Assembly: GCF_023498005.1 (NCBI RefSeq)
Contig: NZ_CP097289.1
Location: 8,494,001-8,558,000 of the forward strand
Source of the DNA: Streptomyces durmitorensis
GTDB taxonomy: Bacteria; Actinomycetota; Actinomycetes; Streptomycetales; Streptomycetaceae
Length of the DNA stretch: 64,000 nucleotides
Direction: 5' to 3'
Each line of letters begins with the position of its first letter. Position 1 is the first letter of the stretch. Positions 16,890 through 28,207 of this stretch are shown here, piece by piece. The position numbers were made by a program, and so were the translations under genes. Below the pieces are notes generated by a model, which made no database searches, was not told where the DNA came from, and was given only the letters and a program-made list of their open reading frames with translations.

Positions 16890-18887
16890 CTAGGAGCCCG
16901 AGCGCACCACCTTCACGTCGGCCGCCCTGACATACGCAACGCGGTGCCCGAACTGGACCTCGTAGTAGGTGTCCTTGCCGCGCACCACCTTGTGCGGCGC
17001 GGTGTCGAACGTCGGCGCGTAGAAGTACTCGCCCGGCACCTTGTCGCCGATCGCGTACTCCTGGCCCGCGAGGAGCTTGTACGGCAGCGGAGTGACCGGC
17101 TGCACCGGAACGCCCGCCGGGTACGCCTCCTTCTCCGGATAGGCGCGCCCGTACACCGGGACCTCCTTGGCGTCGCCCTTCGGCGTCACCACGAGCCCCG
17201 ACGCGTCGACGGCGGTCGGCTGCTTCTTCGGGTTCTTGAACCATGCCTTCTGGCCCAGGTACCAGACGGCGGTCCAGTCGCCCTTGCGGTCGGCGACCGC
17301 GTACTGCTGGCCGGTGGACAGGCGCGCGCCGGTGTCGTTCACGCCGGTCGTCGAGTCGCCGCCACCGGGCCGCAGGCCGATGTCCTTGATGAGCGGCGCG
17401 TCGTCACGCGGCTCGGTGTGGACGCGCACCGCGGCCGAACCGTGCGTCTCGCACTTCTCGCCCGGCTTGACGCAGCCCGTGTACTCGGGGCGGTTCTTGG
17501 AGTACACGGGCGCCACCGTCACCAGACCGCCGCTGGGGCCCGCCGTCCGCTTGAACGGCTTGCCCATCAGGGTGAAGTAGTGCTGCCAGTCCCAGTACGG
17601 GCCTGGGTCGGTGTGCATGCCCGCGATCGTCGACGGCAGCGTGCCCGGCACGTTGTCGTGGCCGATGATGTGCTGGCGGTCCAGCGGGATGTCGTACTTC
17701 TTCGACAGATACTTCACCAGGCGCGCCGACGAGCGGTACATCGCCTCCGTGTACCAGGTGTCGGGCGCCGTGAGGAAGCCCTCGTGCTCCAGGCCGATCG
17801 ACTTGGAGTTCACGTACCAGTTGCCCGCGTGCCAGGCGACGTCCTTGGCCTTCACGTGCTGGGCGATGTGGCCGTCGGTGGAGCGCAGGGTGTACTGCCA
17901 GGACACGTACGTGGGGTCCTGCACCATGTTGAGGACGCCTTCCCAGCGGCCCTCGGTGTCATGGATGACGATGGTGTCGATGCTCTGGCTCCCCGGCCGG
18001 TCCGACAGGTCGTGGTTGCCGTAGTCGTCGTTGCCGTTCGGGTCCTTGAACTCCTCGTACGGCGCAGGGATCCACTCGCACGACACGGTCGAGGGGCACT
18101 CGGTCTCGCCCTTCGGGGCCTTCCGTAGCCCCATGCCCCGCACCTGTGCGGCGTCCGGCTTCAGACCGCTGACCGCGGGCAGGGCCACGTGCTGGCCCGC
18201 GTCCGTGGTGCGCTCCTGACCGTCGTGGATGACGGCGAAGACGTCATTGGCGTACGTCGCCGCGGTGGCCTGGTCGTCCGCGCCGGAGAAGCGGGCGATC
18301 GCGCCGTACCAGTCGGCGGGGTTCTCGCTCAGCGGCTTGCCGAGCTTCTGCTGTGCGGCGGCGAGCAGGGCGGCGCCGCCGCGTACGTTGGCCGCGGGGT
18401 CGGTGCGCAGCCGCTCGGCGGAGAGCCCGCTGACTTCGGCGGCGCGGGGCAACGTCTTGAGCCGGGCGGGCAGTTGGGAGTTCTTCGGCATCTTGGCCGT
18501 GAACTCCTTCGGCTTGAGGACGCCCCGTGACGCGTCGCCGCGCGGGTCCTCATCGCCCTCGCTGTGATGCGGGGCGCCGGCGACGGCGGTGCGCGCGTCG
18601 GTGAGGTGCATGGGGCCGTAGCCACCGGTCACGCTCGGCGCGCCGCCGTGCGCGTCCCAGCGGGACTGCAGATAGGACACTCCGAGCAGCACGCTCTGCG
18701 GTACGCGGTACTCGGCGGCCGCTGCCGCGAAGGCGCCCTGCAGCCCCTCGTCTGACGACGTCGAGGGAGGGGCGGCCGGGGCGGCACCGAGCAGCGGAAG
18801 CAGCAGACCGGCGGAGACAAGAGCGCCTGCGGTCCTGACGGCGCGTCTGCGCGCGGCAGGGGTGCGGGCGGTGGCGGATCCTCGCAA
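16890..18887 (-). CDS. Secreted N-acetylmuramoyl-L-alanine amidase
   Basis: A 665-residue exported cell-wall hydrolase. The signal peptide has an Arg-rich start and a hydrophobic run GALVSAGLLLPLLGAAPAA. The N-terminal domain (about 45-240) resembles a lysozyme-like or transglycosylase helical domain (YRVPQSVLLGVSYLQSRWD, GGYGPMHLTD) without an obvious complete catalytic set. The Amidase_2 zinc domain follows: IVIHDTE near 304, DVAWHAGN near 350, and HTDPGPYWDW near 425 supply the zinc ligands, with SIGLEHEGF and HIIGHDNVPG typical of the fold. The C-terminal 200 residues look like SH3-type wall-binding repeats (ARLSTGQQYAVADRKGDW). It cleaves the MurNAc-L-Ala bond. The GH95 neighbour is convergent and probably unrelated. 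Confidence 0.88.
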   Translation of the reverse strand: MRGSATARTPAARRRAVRTAGALVSAGLLLPLLGAAPAAPPSTSSDEGLQGAFAAAAAEYRVPQSVLLGVSYLQSRWDAHGGAPSVTGGYGPMHLTDARTAVAGAPHHSEGDEDPRGDASRGVLKPKEFTAKMPKNSQLPARLKTLPRAAEVSGLSAERLRTDPAANVRGGAALLAAAQQKLGKPLSENPADWYGAIARFSGADDQATAATYANDVFAVIHDGQERTTDAGQHVALPAVSGLKPDAAQVRGMGLRKAPKGETECPSTVSCEWIPAPYEEFKDPNGNDDYGNHDLSDRPGSQSIDTIVIHDTEGRWEGVLNMVQDPTYVSWQYTLRSTDGHIAQHVKAKDVAWHAGNWYVNSKSIGLEHEGFLTAPDTWYTEAMYRSSARLVKYLSKKYDIPLDRQHIIGHDNVPGTLPSTIAGMHTDPGPYWDWQHYFTLMGKPFKRTAGPSGGLVTVAPVYSKNRPEYTGCVKPGEKCETHGSAAVRVHTEPRDDAPLIKDIGLRPGGGDSTTGVNDTGARLSTGQQYAVADRKGDWTAVWYLGQKAWFKNPKKQPTAVDASGLVVTPKGDAKEVPVYGRAYPEKEAYPAGVPVQPVTPLPYKLLAGQEYAIGDKVPGEYFYAPTFDTAPHKVVRGKDTYYEVQFGHRVAYVRAADVKVVRSGS

Positions 18888-19216
18888 TGCAGCCTCCTGG
18901 GACGGTGAAGCGTGATGGGGCGTGCGGGGCCGGGCGTGCGTCAGTGGTACCGGCTCTCCGACGATCCGTCAATCATGCCCAGGAGACGGGATTTCGCACG
19001 TCAGCGCCGGTCCCGGCGGGTTTCGCCCCGGGAGGCCGCACGGCCTGCGACGCGTCAGTGGATTGGACCAATGAGCAGGTCGAACACCATGCCGACGGGT
19101 TGGCGGACCGCCCGGGACGTCAGAGGTCCGGTCCACCTCGCGTGCGCAACGGGCGGCAGGCCCTCGCTGCCTACGGGGTCTTGCGGGCGCCGGCCTCTGC
19201 GATGCGGTCAGCAAGG
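18888..19216. other. Intergenic region without a recognised gene
   Basis: 329 bases between the divergent amidase start and the decayed lipoprotein-like gene. It should hold the amidase promoter. Open frames cross it but show no homology-like content or ribosome-binding sites; nothing else was recognised. Confidence 0.6.
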
Positions 19217-20067
19217 ATGGTGGACAGACTGTGGATACGCGTGCTCCGCTGGTCGGTCGGATCGTCCCGACAGTCCGCACAGCAGTCCCGTCCCGAGCCT
19301 GCCGTACTGCGTTCCCGGCTCCCTTTCCCTCCCCTGCTGCACGCACCGACCGCCACCTCCCGCCGCGTGCACGAGGCCCGGCAACGCCTGATTACCCACT
19401 GCATGACCGAGCGCGGCTTCCGCTACGAGGCACCTCCCGTCGATGCCACGCCCTCGGCAGACGCCGGTTCAGGCCCGGCGCAGTTCGGCATCGAGGCCCT
19501 CAACCTGCCGGACTCGGCCGGCCGGCCTGTCACGCAGCCCGCAGAACGACCCCGTGGGAAGGCATTCGGCCGGGCGCTCTATGGGGACCCGCAACGCAAG
19601 ATCTCCGCCCGCAACAAGGAGATCACCGTAAGTCGGCCCGCCACAGGCTGCTTGGCTGACGCCGAGCGACGGCTCCTGGGCGCGGGTGGGCCGCGACGCG
19701 CTCTCACTCTGCAGCTGCGGCTCGACCAGGGGGAGCGCGACGCACTGCGCACGCTGGGAAAGGATCGCGCGTTCCGCGGAGCGACGGCACGCTGGCGTTC
19801 CTGCATGCGGCAGGCGGGATTCCCCGCCGCGAAGGACCCACAGCGGCTTGCGGCGGCGCTACGCCCGGACACCCCCTCGCCGAACAACCCGCAGCCCGCG
19901 CCGACGTGACCTGCAAGCACGCCACCGGCTACCTGGAGCGCGCGTACGCCAGGCTCGCCGTGCTGCAACAGCGCTGGCTCGACGCCAACCCACAGTCGGC
20001 GATCGAATGGCGCTCCCTGCGCCAGCGGGAGGCCGAGGCCGCCACGAAGGTACTGAAGGCCGGGTGA
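19217..20067 (+). pseudogene. Frameshifted Streptomyces-type conserved protein
   Basis: The frame from about 19217 to 19909 carries ITHCMTERGFRYE, GKAFGRALYGD, GCLADAERRLLG and WRSCMRQAGF, the recurring pattern of a Streptomyces exported/lipoprotein family of unknown role. That frame stops at 19907-19909, but the conserved C terminus ADVTCKHATGYLERAYARL continues in another frame (about 19870-19900 through the TGA at 20065-20067). The frame change falls between about 19845 and 19885. The N terminus also lacks the signal peptide seen in relatives, so the 5' end may be broken as well. Either a decayed gene or a one-base sequencing error; a start at ATG 19217 or GTG 19220 is uncertain. Confidence 0.65.
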
Positions 20068-20146
20068 CGTTTCGGGCGCGCAGTCGCCCGGACAGCACAC
20101 CGATCGAGCACGCGCTGTGTGGGGGGCGTGACCGATGAGACGTCCG

Positions 20147-20983
20147 TCAGACGAAGCGGCGTACGAAGGTCAGTGCCGTGTCCGCGACCTCCCGCCAGCG
20201 GCTGTCGATCGTCAGCGCGTGGTCGCGGCCGGCCATCTCCGTGATCTCGGTGACGCCGGAGTTCTCCCGCTGTTTCTTGTACGCGCCGTTGGCGAGCGCC
20301 CAGGGCACGGCGTTGTCCTTCTCCCCGGAGATGATCAGGAGGGGCCCGCGCCGGGGGTTGCGGCAGTCGACCCTCATCTCCGTCCGGGGGTTGATGTTGG
20401 CCCCGGCCGCCTGGAAGGGCGGTGCGCAGGGGGCAGGGACCGCGTACTTCTCGTAGAGCTCCTTGGCTTCCTGCTCGCTGACGGCGTTGGCGTAGGCGTA
20501 GCGGAACTGCTCGAAGGTGAGCGGCAGCGCGCGCTTGCGGTTGGCCGGGTTGCCGATGATGGGGCGCAGGGAGCGCAGCGTCGAGAGGGGCAGCGCGAGG
20601 ACGCCGCGGAACGGCACCGGGTCGATCGCCACCGAGGTGGCGGACAGACCGCGCCCCGCGAGGATCTGCGTGAGCAGCCCGCCGACGGAGTGTCCGATGA
20701 TGGCCGGTTTGCGCTCAAGGCCGTCGATCAGGCCGGCCAGGTGATCGGCGATCCGCCCGACCGTCTTGCCCGCGAGGGCGTCGGGGCGCTGCCTCGCCTC
20801 GGTGACCGAGTCCGGGTCGTCGGGCCACGACAGGGCGACGGGCATGTATCCGGCGGCCTCGAAGTGGGCCGTCCAGAGGTCCCAGCTGCTGGGCAGCATC
20901 CACAGACCGTGCACGAACACGACCGGAACGCGCTCGGGGGCGGCGTTGGCACGGTCGATCTGCTGTGCGTCATTGAGGGACAT
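20147..20983 (-). CDS. Alpha/beta hydrolase
   Basis: A 278-residue cytoplasmic alpha/beta hydrolase. Oxyanion segment FVHGLWMLPSSW (23-34), nucleophile elbow IIGHSVGG with Ser99, acid in LIISGEKDNAVP near 222, and histidine in GRDHALTID near 253 complete the triad. PDDPDSVTEARQRPDALAG resembles a subgroup of actinobacterial carboxylesterase/lactonase-like hydrolases without known substrate. The ATG at 20983 has no strong Shine-Dalgarno. It lies downstream of the ROK gene on the same strand with a 117-base gap, so co-transcription is possible but not evident. Confidence 0.82.
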   Translation of the reverse strand: MSLNDAQQIDRANAAPERVPVVFVHGLWMLPSSWDLWTAHFEAAGYMPVALSWPDDPDSVTEARQRPDALAGKTVGRIADHLAGLIDGLERKPAIIGHSVGGLLTQILAGRGLSATSVAIDPVPFRGVLALPLSTLRSLRPIIGNPANRKRALPLTFEQFRYAYANAVSEQEAKELYEKYAVPAPCAPPFQAAGANINPRTEMRVDCRNPRRGPLLIISGEKDNAVPWALANGAYKKQRENSGVTEITEMAGRDHALTIDSRWREVADTALTFVRRFV

Positions 20984-21100
20984 AGCCCGACGTTATGGGC
21001 GTAAGTCCCCCTGCGATATAGGGCCGTCGGCGGTATGGCCGGTGTTGCATGGTGCTTGTCCGGTCTGCGTGGACCGGGGGCGCGTGTAGAGGGGGGCTTC

Positions 21101-22294
21101 TCAGCGCACCGCGCCCGACAGGGCCCGGTCCACCTGCCGCGGGGACAGCGCGTGCTCGACCGCGAGGATGCCCGCACCGATCGCCGCCGCGTTCTCGCCG
21201 GTGCGGCTCGGCTCGATCCGGAGCACATGGGTGGCCAGCGGGTGCGAGCGGCGGTACACCGCTTCCCGTACCCCCGCGAGGAGTTGGTCGTGGACGGCGG
21301 CCAGCGCCCCGCCTACCACCACCGTGTCCGGGTTGAAGAAGTTCACCAGGCCCGCGAGCACCTCGCCCACCGCGCGGCCCGCCTCGCGCACCATGCGTAC
21401 GGCATCGCGGTTGCCGGACTTCACCAGGCGTACGACATCGCTGCCCGAGGTCGCGTCGAGGCCGAGCCCGGCCAGCTTGCGGGCGATCGCCGCGCCGCCC
21501 GCCACCGCCTCCAGGCAGCCGGAGTTGCCGCACCGGCAGGGCTCCTCGATGTCGCCGACCCGGATGTGCCCGATGTCGCCCGCACTGCCCTGCGCACCCC
21601 GGTGCAGCCGGCCGTCGGCGACGATGCCGCAGCCGATGCCCGTGCCCACCTTGATGTAGAGCAGATAGCGCGTGTCGGGGAAGGCGCGGCGCTGCTCGGC
21701 GAGCGCCATCACGTTCACGTCGTTGTCGACGAGGGCCCGCGGGCCGAACCGCTCGGCGAAGAACTCCGGGATGGGGTACTGATGCCAGCCCGGCATGATC
21801 GGCGGATCCACCGGGCGGCCCGTCGAGAACTCCACCGGTCCGGGCACCCCGACCCCGATGGCCTGGAGCGACGCGGGATCGCGCCCGGCCTCCTCCAGCA
21901 GGGCGTGCAGCGTGCGCTCGACATGGCCGAGAACCTCCTGCGGGCCGTCCGCGATGGAGAGCGGGTCCTCGCGCAGGGCGAGCATCTCGCCGCCGATGTC
22001 GAGCAGGGCGACCCGACAGTGCGACGCGCCCAAGTCGACGCCCGCGACGGCGTGTTCGCGGGTGCGCAGGCGGAGGCGGCGTGGTGGCCGACCGCCCGTC
22101 GACCCGCCGTCCGCCTCCTCGGTGAGGAAGCCGTGCGCGATCAGCGCGTCCACCCGCTGCGACACCGTGGACCGCGCGAGACCCGTCACACGGGCGATGT
22201 CGGCGCGGGTCTCCGCCGCCCCCGTGCGGAGCAGGGCGAGGACTTCGCCGGGTGACGACGGCAGGGAAACGGGGTGATCCGGCGCTCCAGACAT
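21101..22294 (-). CDS. ROK-family transcriptional repressor
   Basis: A 397-residue ROK regulator: N-terminal winged helix (TRADIARVTGLARSTVSQRVDAL) and a sugar-kinase-like C-terminal domain with VAGVDLGASHC and the zinc motif CRCGNSGCLEAV. Members such as NagC, Mlc and XylR sense a sugar or sugar phosphate and release DNA. ATG 22294 is preferred to the GTG nine bases upstream because AAGGTGG then has good spacing. It is divergent from the sugar ABC transporter operon, with 164 bases between, and most likely represses that operon and itself. Confidence 0.9.
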   Translation of the reverse strand: MSGAPDHPVSLPSSPGEVLALLRTGAAETRADIARVTGLARSTVSQRVDALIAHGFLTEEADGGSTGGRPPRRLRLRTREHAVAGVDLGASHCRVALLDIGGEMLALREDPLSIADGPQEVLGHVERTLHALLEEAGRDPASLQAIGVGVPGPVEFSTGRPVDPPIMPGWHQYPIPEFFAERFGPRALVDNDVNVMALAEQRRAFPDTRYLLYIKVGTGIGCGIVADGRLHRGAQGSAGDIGHIRVGDIEEPCRCGNSGCLEAVAGGAAIARKLAGLGLDATSGSDVVRLVKSGNRDAVRMVREAGRAVGEVLAGLVNFFNPDTVVVGGALAAVHDQLLAGVREAVYRRSHPLATHVLRIEPSRTGENAAAIGAGILAVEHALSPRQVDRALSGAVR

Positions 22295-22398
22295 GGCAGC
22301 CACCTTAGGGACGAGTTTGGCTGCTCACAAGGCTGATGCTGTTCGACGATCGACCTAAGTACTCATCAACTTGCTTGTGTAGAAAGCTGCTTGAGCCC

Positions 22399-22427
22399 TT
22401 GACAGGTCAAAGCTCCCTCATCACATT
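22399..22427 (+). promoter_or_regulatory. Probable sigma-HrdB promoter with overlapping palindrome
   Basis: TTGACA (22399-22404), a 17-base spacer, and CACATT (22422-22427) as a loose -10, about 30 bases before the transporter ATPase start. The -35 box lies inside the palindrome TTGAC-AG-GTCAA (22399-22410), a plausible repressor-binding half of the ROK operator. Confidence 0.5.
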
Positions 22428-22458
22428 GCTCTGCAGACCGCTGCCGAAGGAGCCGAGG

Positions 22459-24011
<1,553 letters not shown>

Positions 24012-24015
<4 letters not shown>

Positions 24016-25031
24016 GCGGTACTACAGGTACCACCGGCACCACCGTCGCACCACCGCCCGCCGTGAAGACCCGTGCGCCGAGCCGCAGCAGGCTCACCGA
24101 TCCCGCCGTCGGCGTCTGGCTCGCGGCGGCGGGCGTCACCGCGCTCGGGTGGATCGTGGTCGCCGCGCGCGGCGGCGACTTCCTCACGCTCTCGAACGTC
24201 GTCGGCATCCTGCAGAACTGCGTCGCCCTCGGCCTGGTCGCCGTGGGGCAGACCGCCGTCATCCTCACCGGCTCCCTCGACCTGTCGGTGGCGTATCTGA
24301 TCAGCCTCGGCACGCTCGTCGCCGCCACCACCATGGAGGACGGCAGCGTCGTCACCGCGGTGCTCGCCGTCCTCGCCCTGTCGGCGGCCGTCGGGCTCGC
24401 CAACGGCCTGATCGTCACCGGGCTCAAGGTCAACGCGTTCATCGCGACGCTCGGCACCGCGTTCATCCTGCGGGGCTGGATCGAGGACAACTACACGGGC
24501 CCGGCGGGCAAGGTCCCGGCCTCCTTCCAGCATCTGGGCTACGACCGGATGGGCCCGATCCCCGTCTCGCTCTTCCTGCTGGCCGCCGTCGCCGCCGCGA
24601 TGTGGCTGATCACCCGCCGTACCCGCTTCGGCCACCACCTGTACGCGACGGGCGGCGACGAACACGCGGCCCGGCTCTCCGGCGTCCGCACCCGCCGCAC
24701 GATCATCGCCGCCCACGTCCTGTGCTCGCTGTGCGTGGGCGCCGCCGCCCTCTTCCTCGCCTCACGGCTCGGCGCGGGCGCCCCCTGGGCGGGTACGGAA
24801 GCGCGCTACGACCTGGAGTCGATCGCCGCCGTCGTGCTCGGCGGCACCGTCCTGGCGGGCGGCCGCGGGGGAGTGGCGGGCACCCTCGGCGGGGTCCTGG
24901 TGCTCGCGGTGCTCGACTCCGTCTTCAACCAGCTCGGCGTCGACCCGTTCTTCAAGAACGTGGTCCGCGGCATCGTGATCATCGCTGCCGTCGCGATCTA
25001 CGCCCGGCGCGGCAGCAGGAGGTCCGCATGA
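24012..25031 (+). CDS. Sugar ABC transporter permease 1 (RbsC-like)
   Basis: A 339-residue inner-membrane permease of the BPD_transp_2 family with 8-10 hydrophobic helices. Marker motifs are AVGQTAVILTGSLDLSVAYLISL, GLKVNAFIATLGTAFILRG, YATGGDEHAARLSGV and VLGGTVLAGGRGG. GTG 24012 overlaps the ATPase stop; an N-terminal threonine-rich segment (SGTTGTTGTT) precedes the first helix. Two different permeases in one operon suggest a heterodimeric channel, as in some inositol and AI-2 systems. Confidence 0.92.
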
Positions 25032-26056
25032 GCAGCCAGACGGCCGAGAAGGCCCAGGCGTCAACGGCCGCCCCGTACAAGCGCGTTGTCCGCTCGCTCG
25101 GCACCGGGGCACCCGTCTACGCGCTCCTGGTGATTCTGCTCGTCGCGCTCGCCTCCACCGACCCCGGCTTCTACGAGCCCGACCGCTTCCTTGCCTTCGT
25201 CAAGCGCGCGGCGCCCCTGGTGATCCTCGCCGCAGGCCAGTATCTGGTCATCGTCTGCGGCGAGTTCGACCTGTCCGTCGGGGCGATCGTCACCGCGGGC
25301 GTCGTCGCGGCCGCCGAGGTGTACGGCTCGTTCCCGGACGCGCCCTGGCCGCTCATCACGGCGGGACTGCTGCTCGCCGGGGCGGCCACCGGCCTCGTCA
25401 GCGGGCTGATCACCACGCGCCTCAAAGTGCCTTCCTTCATCACCACGCTCGGCATGATGCTGATCCTGGAGGGCGCCGTCTTCTTCTGGACGGGCGGCTC
25501 CCCGCACGGCCAACTGGCCGAAGGATTCCGCCAGATGGGGCGCGGCACCGCCATGGGCTGGCTGCCCTGGGCGGTTCTCGCCTGCCTCGTCGCGGGCCTG
25601 GTCGCCGTCCTGCTCATGCGCTCCGACTTCGGCCGCACCCTGATCGCGACCGGGGACAGCGAACGCGCCGCCGCCCTGGCGGGAGTCCGCGTGCACCGCG
25701 CCCGCGTCATCGCCTTCGTCCTGTCCGGCGCGGCGGCCGCACTCGCCGCGGTCCTCGTCGGCGGCTTCTCCGGGGTCTCCGCGCAAGCGGGCCGCGGCTA
25801 CGAGTTCGAGGCGATCACCGCCGTGGTCCTCGGCGGGGTCGTGCTCGGCGGCGGCCGGGGCAGCGTGGTCGCCGCGATGGCGGGCGCTTTCTCGCTACAG
25901 GCACTGTTCACGCTGCTCAACCTCCAGGGCGTATCGGGCGCCCTGGAGTCCACCGTCCAGGGCGTCATCGTCATCGCCGCGGTCGGGCTCGGGGCCGCCG
26001 ACTGGTCCCGGCTGCGCCGCCGTCGTATCCACTCCTCGGGAGGCAGACCCTCGTGA
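25028..26056 (+). CDS. Sugar ABC transporter permease 2 (RbsC-like)
   Basis: A 342-residue membrane permease with the same family motifs: AAGQYLVIVCGEFDLSVGAI, LKVPSFITTLGMMLILEG, ATGDSERAAALAGV and VLGGVVLGGGRG. ATG 25028 overlaps the stop of permease 1 (ATGA), and its own stop overlaps the binding-protein start, so the four transport genes are translationally coupled. The first helix follows about 30 polar residues. Confidence 0.92.
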   Translation: MSSQTAEKAQASTAAPYKRVVRSLGTGAPVYALLVILLVALASTDPGFYEPDRFLAFVKRAAPLVILAAGQYLVIVCGEFDLSVGAIVTAGVVAAAEVYGSFPDAPWPLITAGLLLAGAATGLVSGLITTRLKVPSFITTLGMMLILEGAVFFWTGGSPHGQLAEGFRQMGRGTAMGWLPWAVLACLVAGLVAVLLMRSDFGRTLIATGDSERAAALAGVRVHRARVIAFVLSGAAAALAAVLVGGFSGVSAQAGRGYEFEAITAVVLGGVVLGGGRGSVVAAMAGAFSLQALFTLLNLQGVSGALESTVQGVIVIAAVGLGAADWSRLRRRRIHSSGGRPS

Positions 26057-27285
26057 TGCACAGCCCCATGAACCCTCTGACGCGCAGGCGCGCGCTGGTA
26101 CCCGCGGTCGCCCTCCTCGCGGGCGCCCTGCTCACCTCCTGCTCCAGCGACACACCGCCCGACTCGCCCGCCGGGGCCTCGCAGGCCGCCGAGTCCGACA
26201 AGGGCGGGGACAAGCCGTCCAAGTTCTTCGAACAGGCCGAGTACGAGCGCCAGTTGAAGCTGGGCAAGGAGACCCCGCAGGGCCCTGCCGCCAAGCCCTG
26301 GGAGCAGATGCTGGAACCGGAGATGACCGACACCGCCCAGTACGAGAAGAAGGGCTCGGGCGGCACCCATCTCTGCTTCTCGAACGCCGGTGTCTTCAAC
26401 CCCTGGCGCCAGGTCGGCCTGAAGAACATGAAGGCCGAGGTGAAACTCCACAAGGAGATCAGCGACTTCACCGTCCTGGACGCCCAGGGCAAGGACGACA
26501 AGCAGATCTCCGACATCCAGGAGCTCGCGGGCAACAAGGACTGCGACGCGCTCATCGTCTCGCCGAACACCACCGCCACCCTCACCCCCGCGGTGAAGGA
26601 GGCCTGCGGCAAGCTCCCCGTGATCGTCTTCGACCGCGGCGTGGAGACCGACTGCGCGGTCACCTTCGTGAACCCCATCGGCGGGTACGGCTACGGCGCG
26701 GTCGCCGCCGACTTCCTCGTCGACAAGGTCAAGCCCAAGGGCAAGATCCTCGCCCTGCGCATCTCGCCCGGAGTGGACGTCCTGGAGACCCGCTGGTCGG
26801 CGGCGAAGCTGGCCTTCGACAAGAGCGAACTCGACGTCGTGGACGCCAAGTTCACCGACGGCGACCCTGCCAAGACCAAGTCGATCGTCTCCGACGCGAT
26901 CTCCCGGCACGGCTCCATCGACGGCGTTTGGATGGACTCCGGTGCCACGGCCGTCGCAGCCGTCGAGGCCTTCGAGGACGCGGGCGTCGACGTGCCGCCG
27001 ATCACCGGCGAGGACCAGCAGGACTTCCTCCAGGCATGGAAGGACAAGGACCTCACCGCGATCGCCCCCACCTACCCGACCTTCCAGTGGCGCACACCGG
27101 TCATCGCGGCCCTGCGCATCCTCGACGGCAAGCAGGTCCCCAAGGAGTGGAAGCTGCCGCAGCCCACGGTCACGCAGGCCAACCTGGACGAGTACCTCCA
27201 GGAGGGCATGCCGCCGCTGCACTACGCGATGTGCGGCTGCCAGGACATGCCGGGCTTCCCCAAGGACTGGGGAGGCAAGAAGTGA
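26056..27285 (+). CDS. Sugar-binding lipoprotein (periplasmic-binding type 1 fold)
   Basis: A 409-residue substrate-binding lipoprotein. The signal peptide is TRRRALVPAVALLAGALL with lipobox LTSC and the lipidated Cys at residue 29, followed by a Ser/Asp-rich tether. The body follows the RbsB-like type 1 fold: LCFSNAGVFNPWRQVGLKN, VSPNTTATLTPAVKEACG, PVIVFDRGVETD, DGVWMDSGATAVAAVEAFE and PPITGEDQQDF. It is about 100 residues longer than RbsB, mainly N-terminal, and its length and cysteine pairs (CGCQDMPG at the end) are like a distinct actinobacterial group. ATG 26056 overlaps the permease stop; a GTG lies three bases earlier. Confidence 0.88.
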   Translation: MHSPMNPLTRRRALVPAVALLAGALLTSCSSDTPPDSPAGASQAAESDKGGDKPSKFFEQAEYERQLKLGKETPQGPAAKPWEQMLEPEMTDTAQYEKKGSGGTHLCFSNAGVFNPWRQVGLKNMKAEVKLHKEISDFTVLDAQGKDDKQISDIQELAGNKDCDALIVSPNTTATLTPAVKEACGKLPVIVFDRGVETDCAVTFVNPIGGYGYGAVAADFLVDKVKPKGKILALRISPGVDVLETRWSAAKLAFDKSELDVVDAKFTDGDPAKTKSIVSDAISRHGSIDGVWMDSGATAVAAVEAFEDAGVDVPPITGEDQQDFLQAWKDKDLTAIAPTYPTFQWRTPVIAALRILDGKQVPKEWKLPQPTVTQANLDEYLQEGMPPLHYAMCGCQDMPGFPKDWGGKK

Positions 27286-28154
27286 CGTACACGGCCTGGC
27301 AGTTGGGCGCGAACCCCTGGATCTGGCACTCGCCGGTCACCACCGAGGCGCTCGGCGAGACGCTGCCCCGCCTCGCGGGATGGGGCTTCGACGCCGTGGA
27401 ACTGCCCCTGGAGCAGCCCGACGACTGGGAGCCCGCCGCGGCGGCCAAGCTCCTGGACGCCACGGGCCTGACGCCCGCGGCCGTCGTCGCCGTCATGCCC
27501 GACGGACGCGACCTGGTCCGCGCCGACCAGGGCACGCTGCGCGCCACCCAGGACTACCTGCGCCGGTGCGTCGACGCGGCCCACGCGATCGGCGCCCCCG
27601 TTGTCGCAGGCCCCGTCTACGCGGCGGTCGGCCGCACCTGGCGCATGGACCGGGCCGCGCGCGCGGCGGCGTACGAGGAGTGGCGCGAGCACATCGCACC
27701 GGTCGTCGAGTACGCGGCACGCGCCGGTGTCCGTATCGCCGTCGAGCCCCTCAACCGCTACGAGACCAGCCTGTTCAACACGGTCGCGCAGACCCTGGAG
27801 GGCCTGGCAGGTCTCCCCGAGGCGTCGATCGGCATCGCCCTGGACACGTACCACCAGAACATCGAGGAACACTCCCTGCCGCAAGCGGTCCGCACGGCCG
27901 CGGACCGCATCGCCCATGTCCAGGTGTGTGCCAACGACCGCGGCGCCCCGGGCGCCGACCACCTCGACTGGCCCGGCTTCCTGCGCGCCCTGGGTGAGTC
28001 CGGCTACCGCGGGGCGCTCTGCATCGAGTCGTTCACGGCCCACAACGACGCCATCGCCGTCGCCGCCTCCGTCTGGCGGCCCCTCGCGCCCACCCAGGAC
28101 GCCCTCGCGACCGACGGGCTCGCATTTCTGCGCCGCGCCCTGGCCGCCCTCTGA
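27282..28154 (+). CDS. Sugar epimerase/isomerase, ketose 3-epimerase-like TIM barrel
   Basis: A 290-residue AP-endonuclease-2/xylose-isomerase-like TIM barrel. The metal site of D-tagatose/D-psicose 3-epimerases is recognisable: Glu155 in VEPLNRYETS, Asp188 in IALDTYHQNIEE, His212 in AHVQVCANDRGAPG, and Glu249 in CIESFTAHN; Arg220 matches the substrate arginine. GTG 27282 overlaps the binding-protein stop (GTGA), with GGAGG (27271-27275) 6 bases upstream, so it belongs to the transport operon. It likely acts on the imported sugar or its keto derivative; a YcjR-like 3-keto-glycoside role is an alternative because of the ThuA-domain protein downstream. Confidence 0.85.
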   Translation: MTYTAWQLGANPWIWHSPVTTEALGETLPRLAGWGFDAVELPLEQPDDWEPAAAAKLLDATGLTPAAVVAVMPDGRDLVRADQGTLRATQDYLRRCVDAAHAIGAPVVAGPVYAAVGRTWRMDRAARAAAYEEWREHIAPVVEYAARAGVRIAVEPLNRYETSLFNTVAQTLEGLAGLPEASIGIALDTYHQNIEEHSLPQAVRTAADRIAHVQVCANDRGAPGADHLDWPGFLRALGESGYRGALCIESFTAHNDAIAVAASVWRPLAPTQDALATDGLAFLRRALAAL

Positions 28155-28207
28155 CATCCGGCAATCCCGCACGTCCGTCCGTCCTTCCCAGCAGAGAGGA
28201 CCACCCC

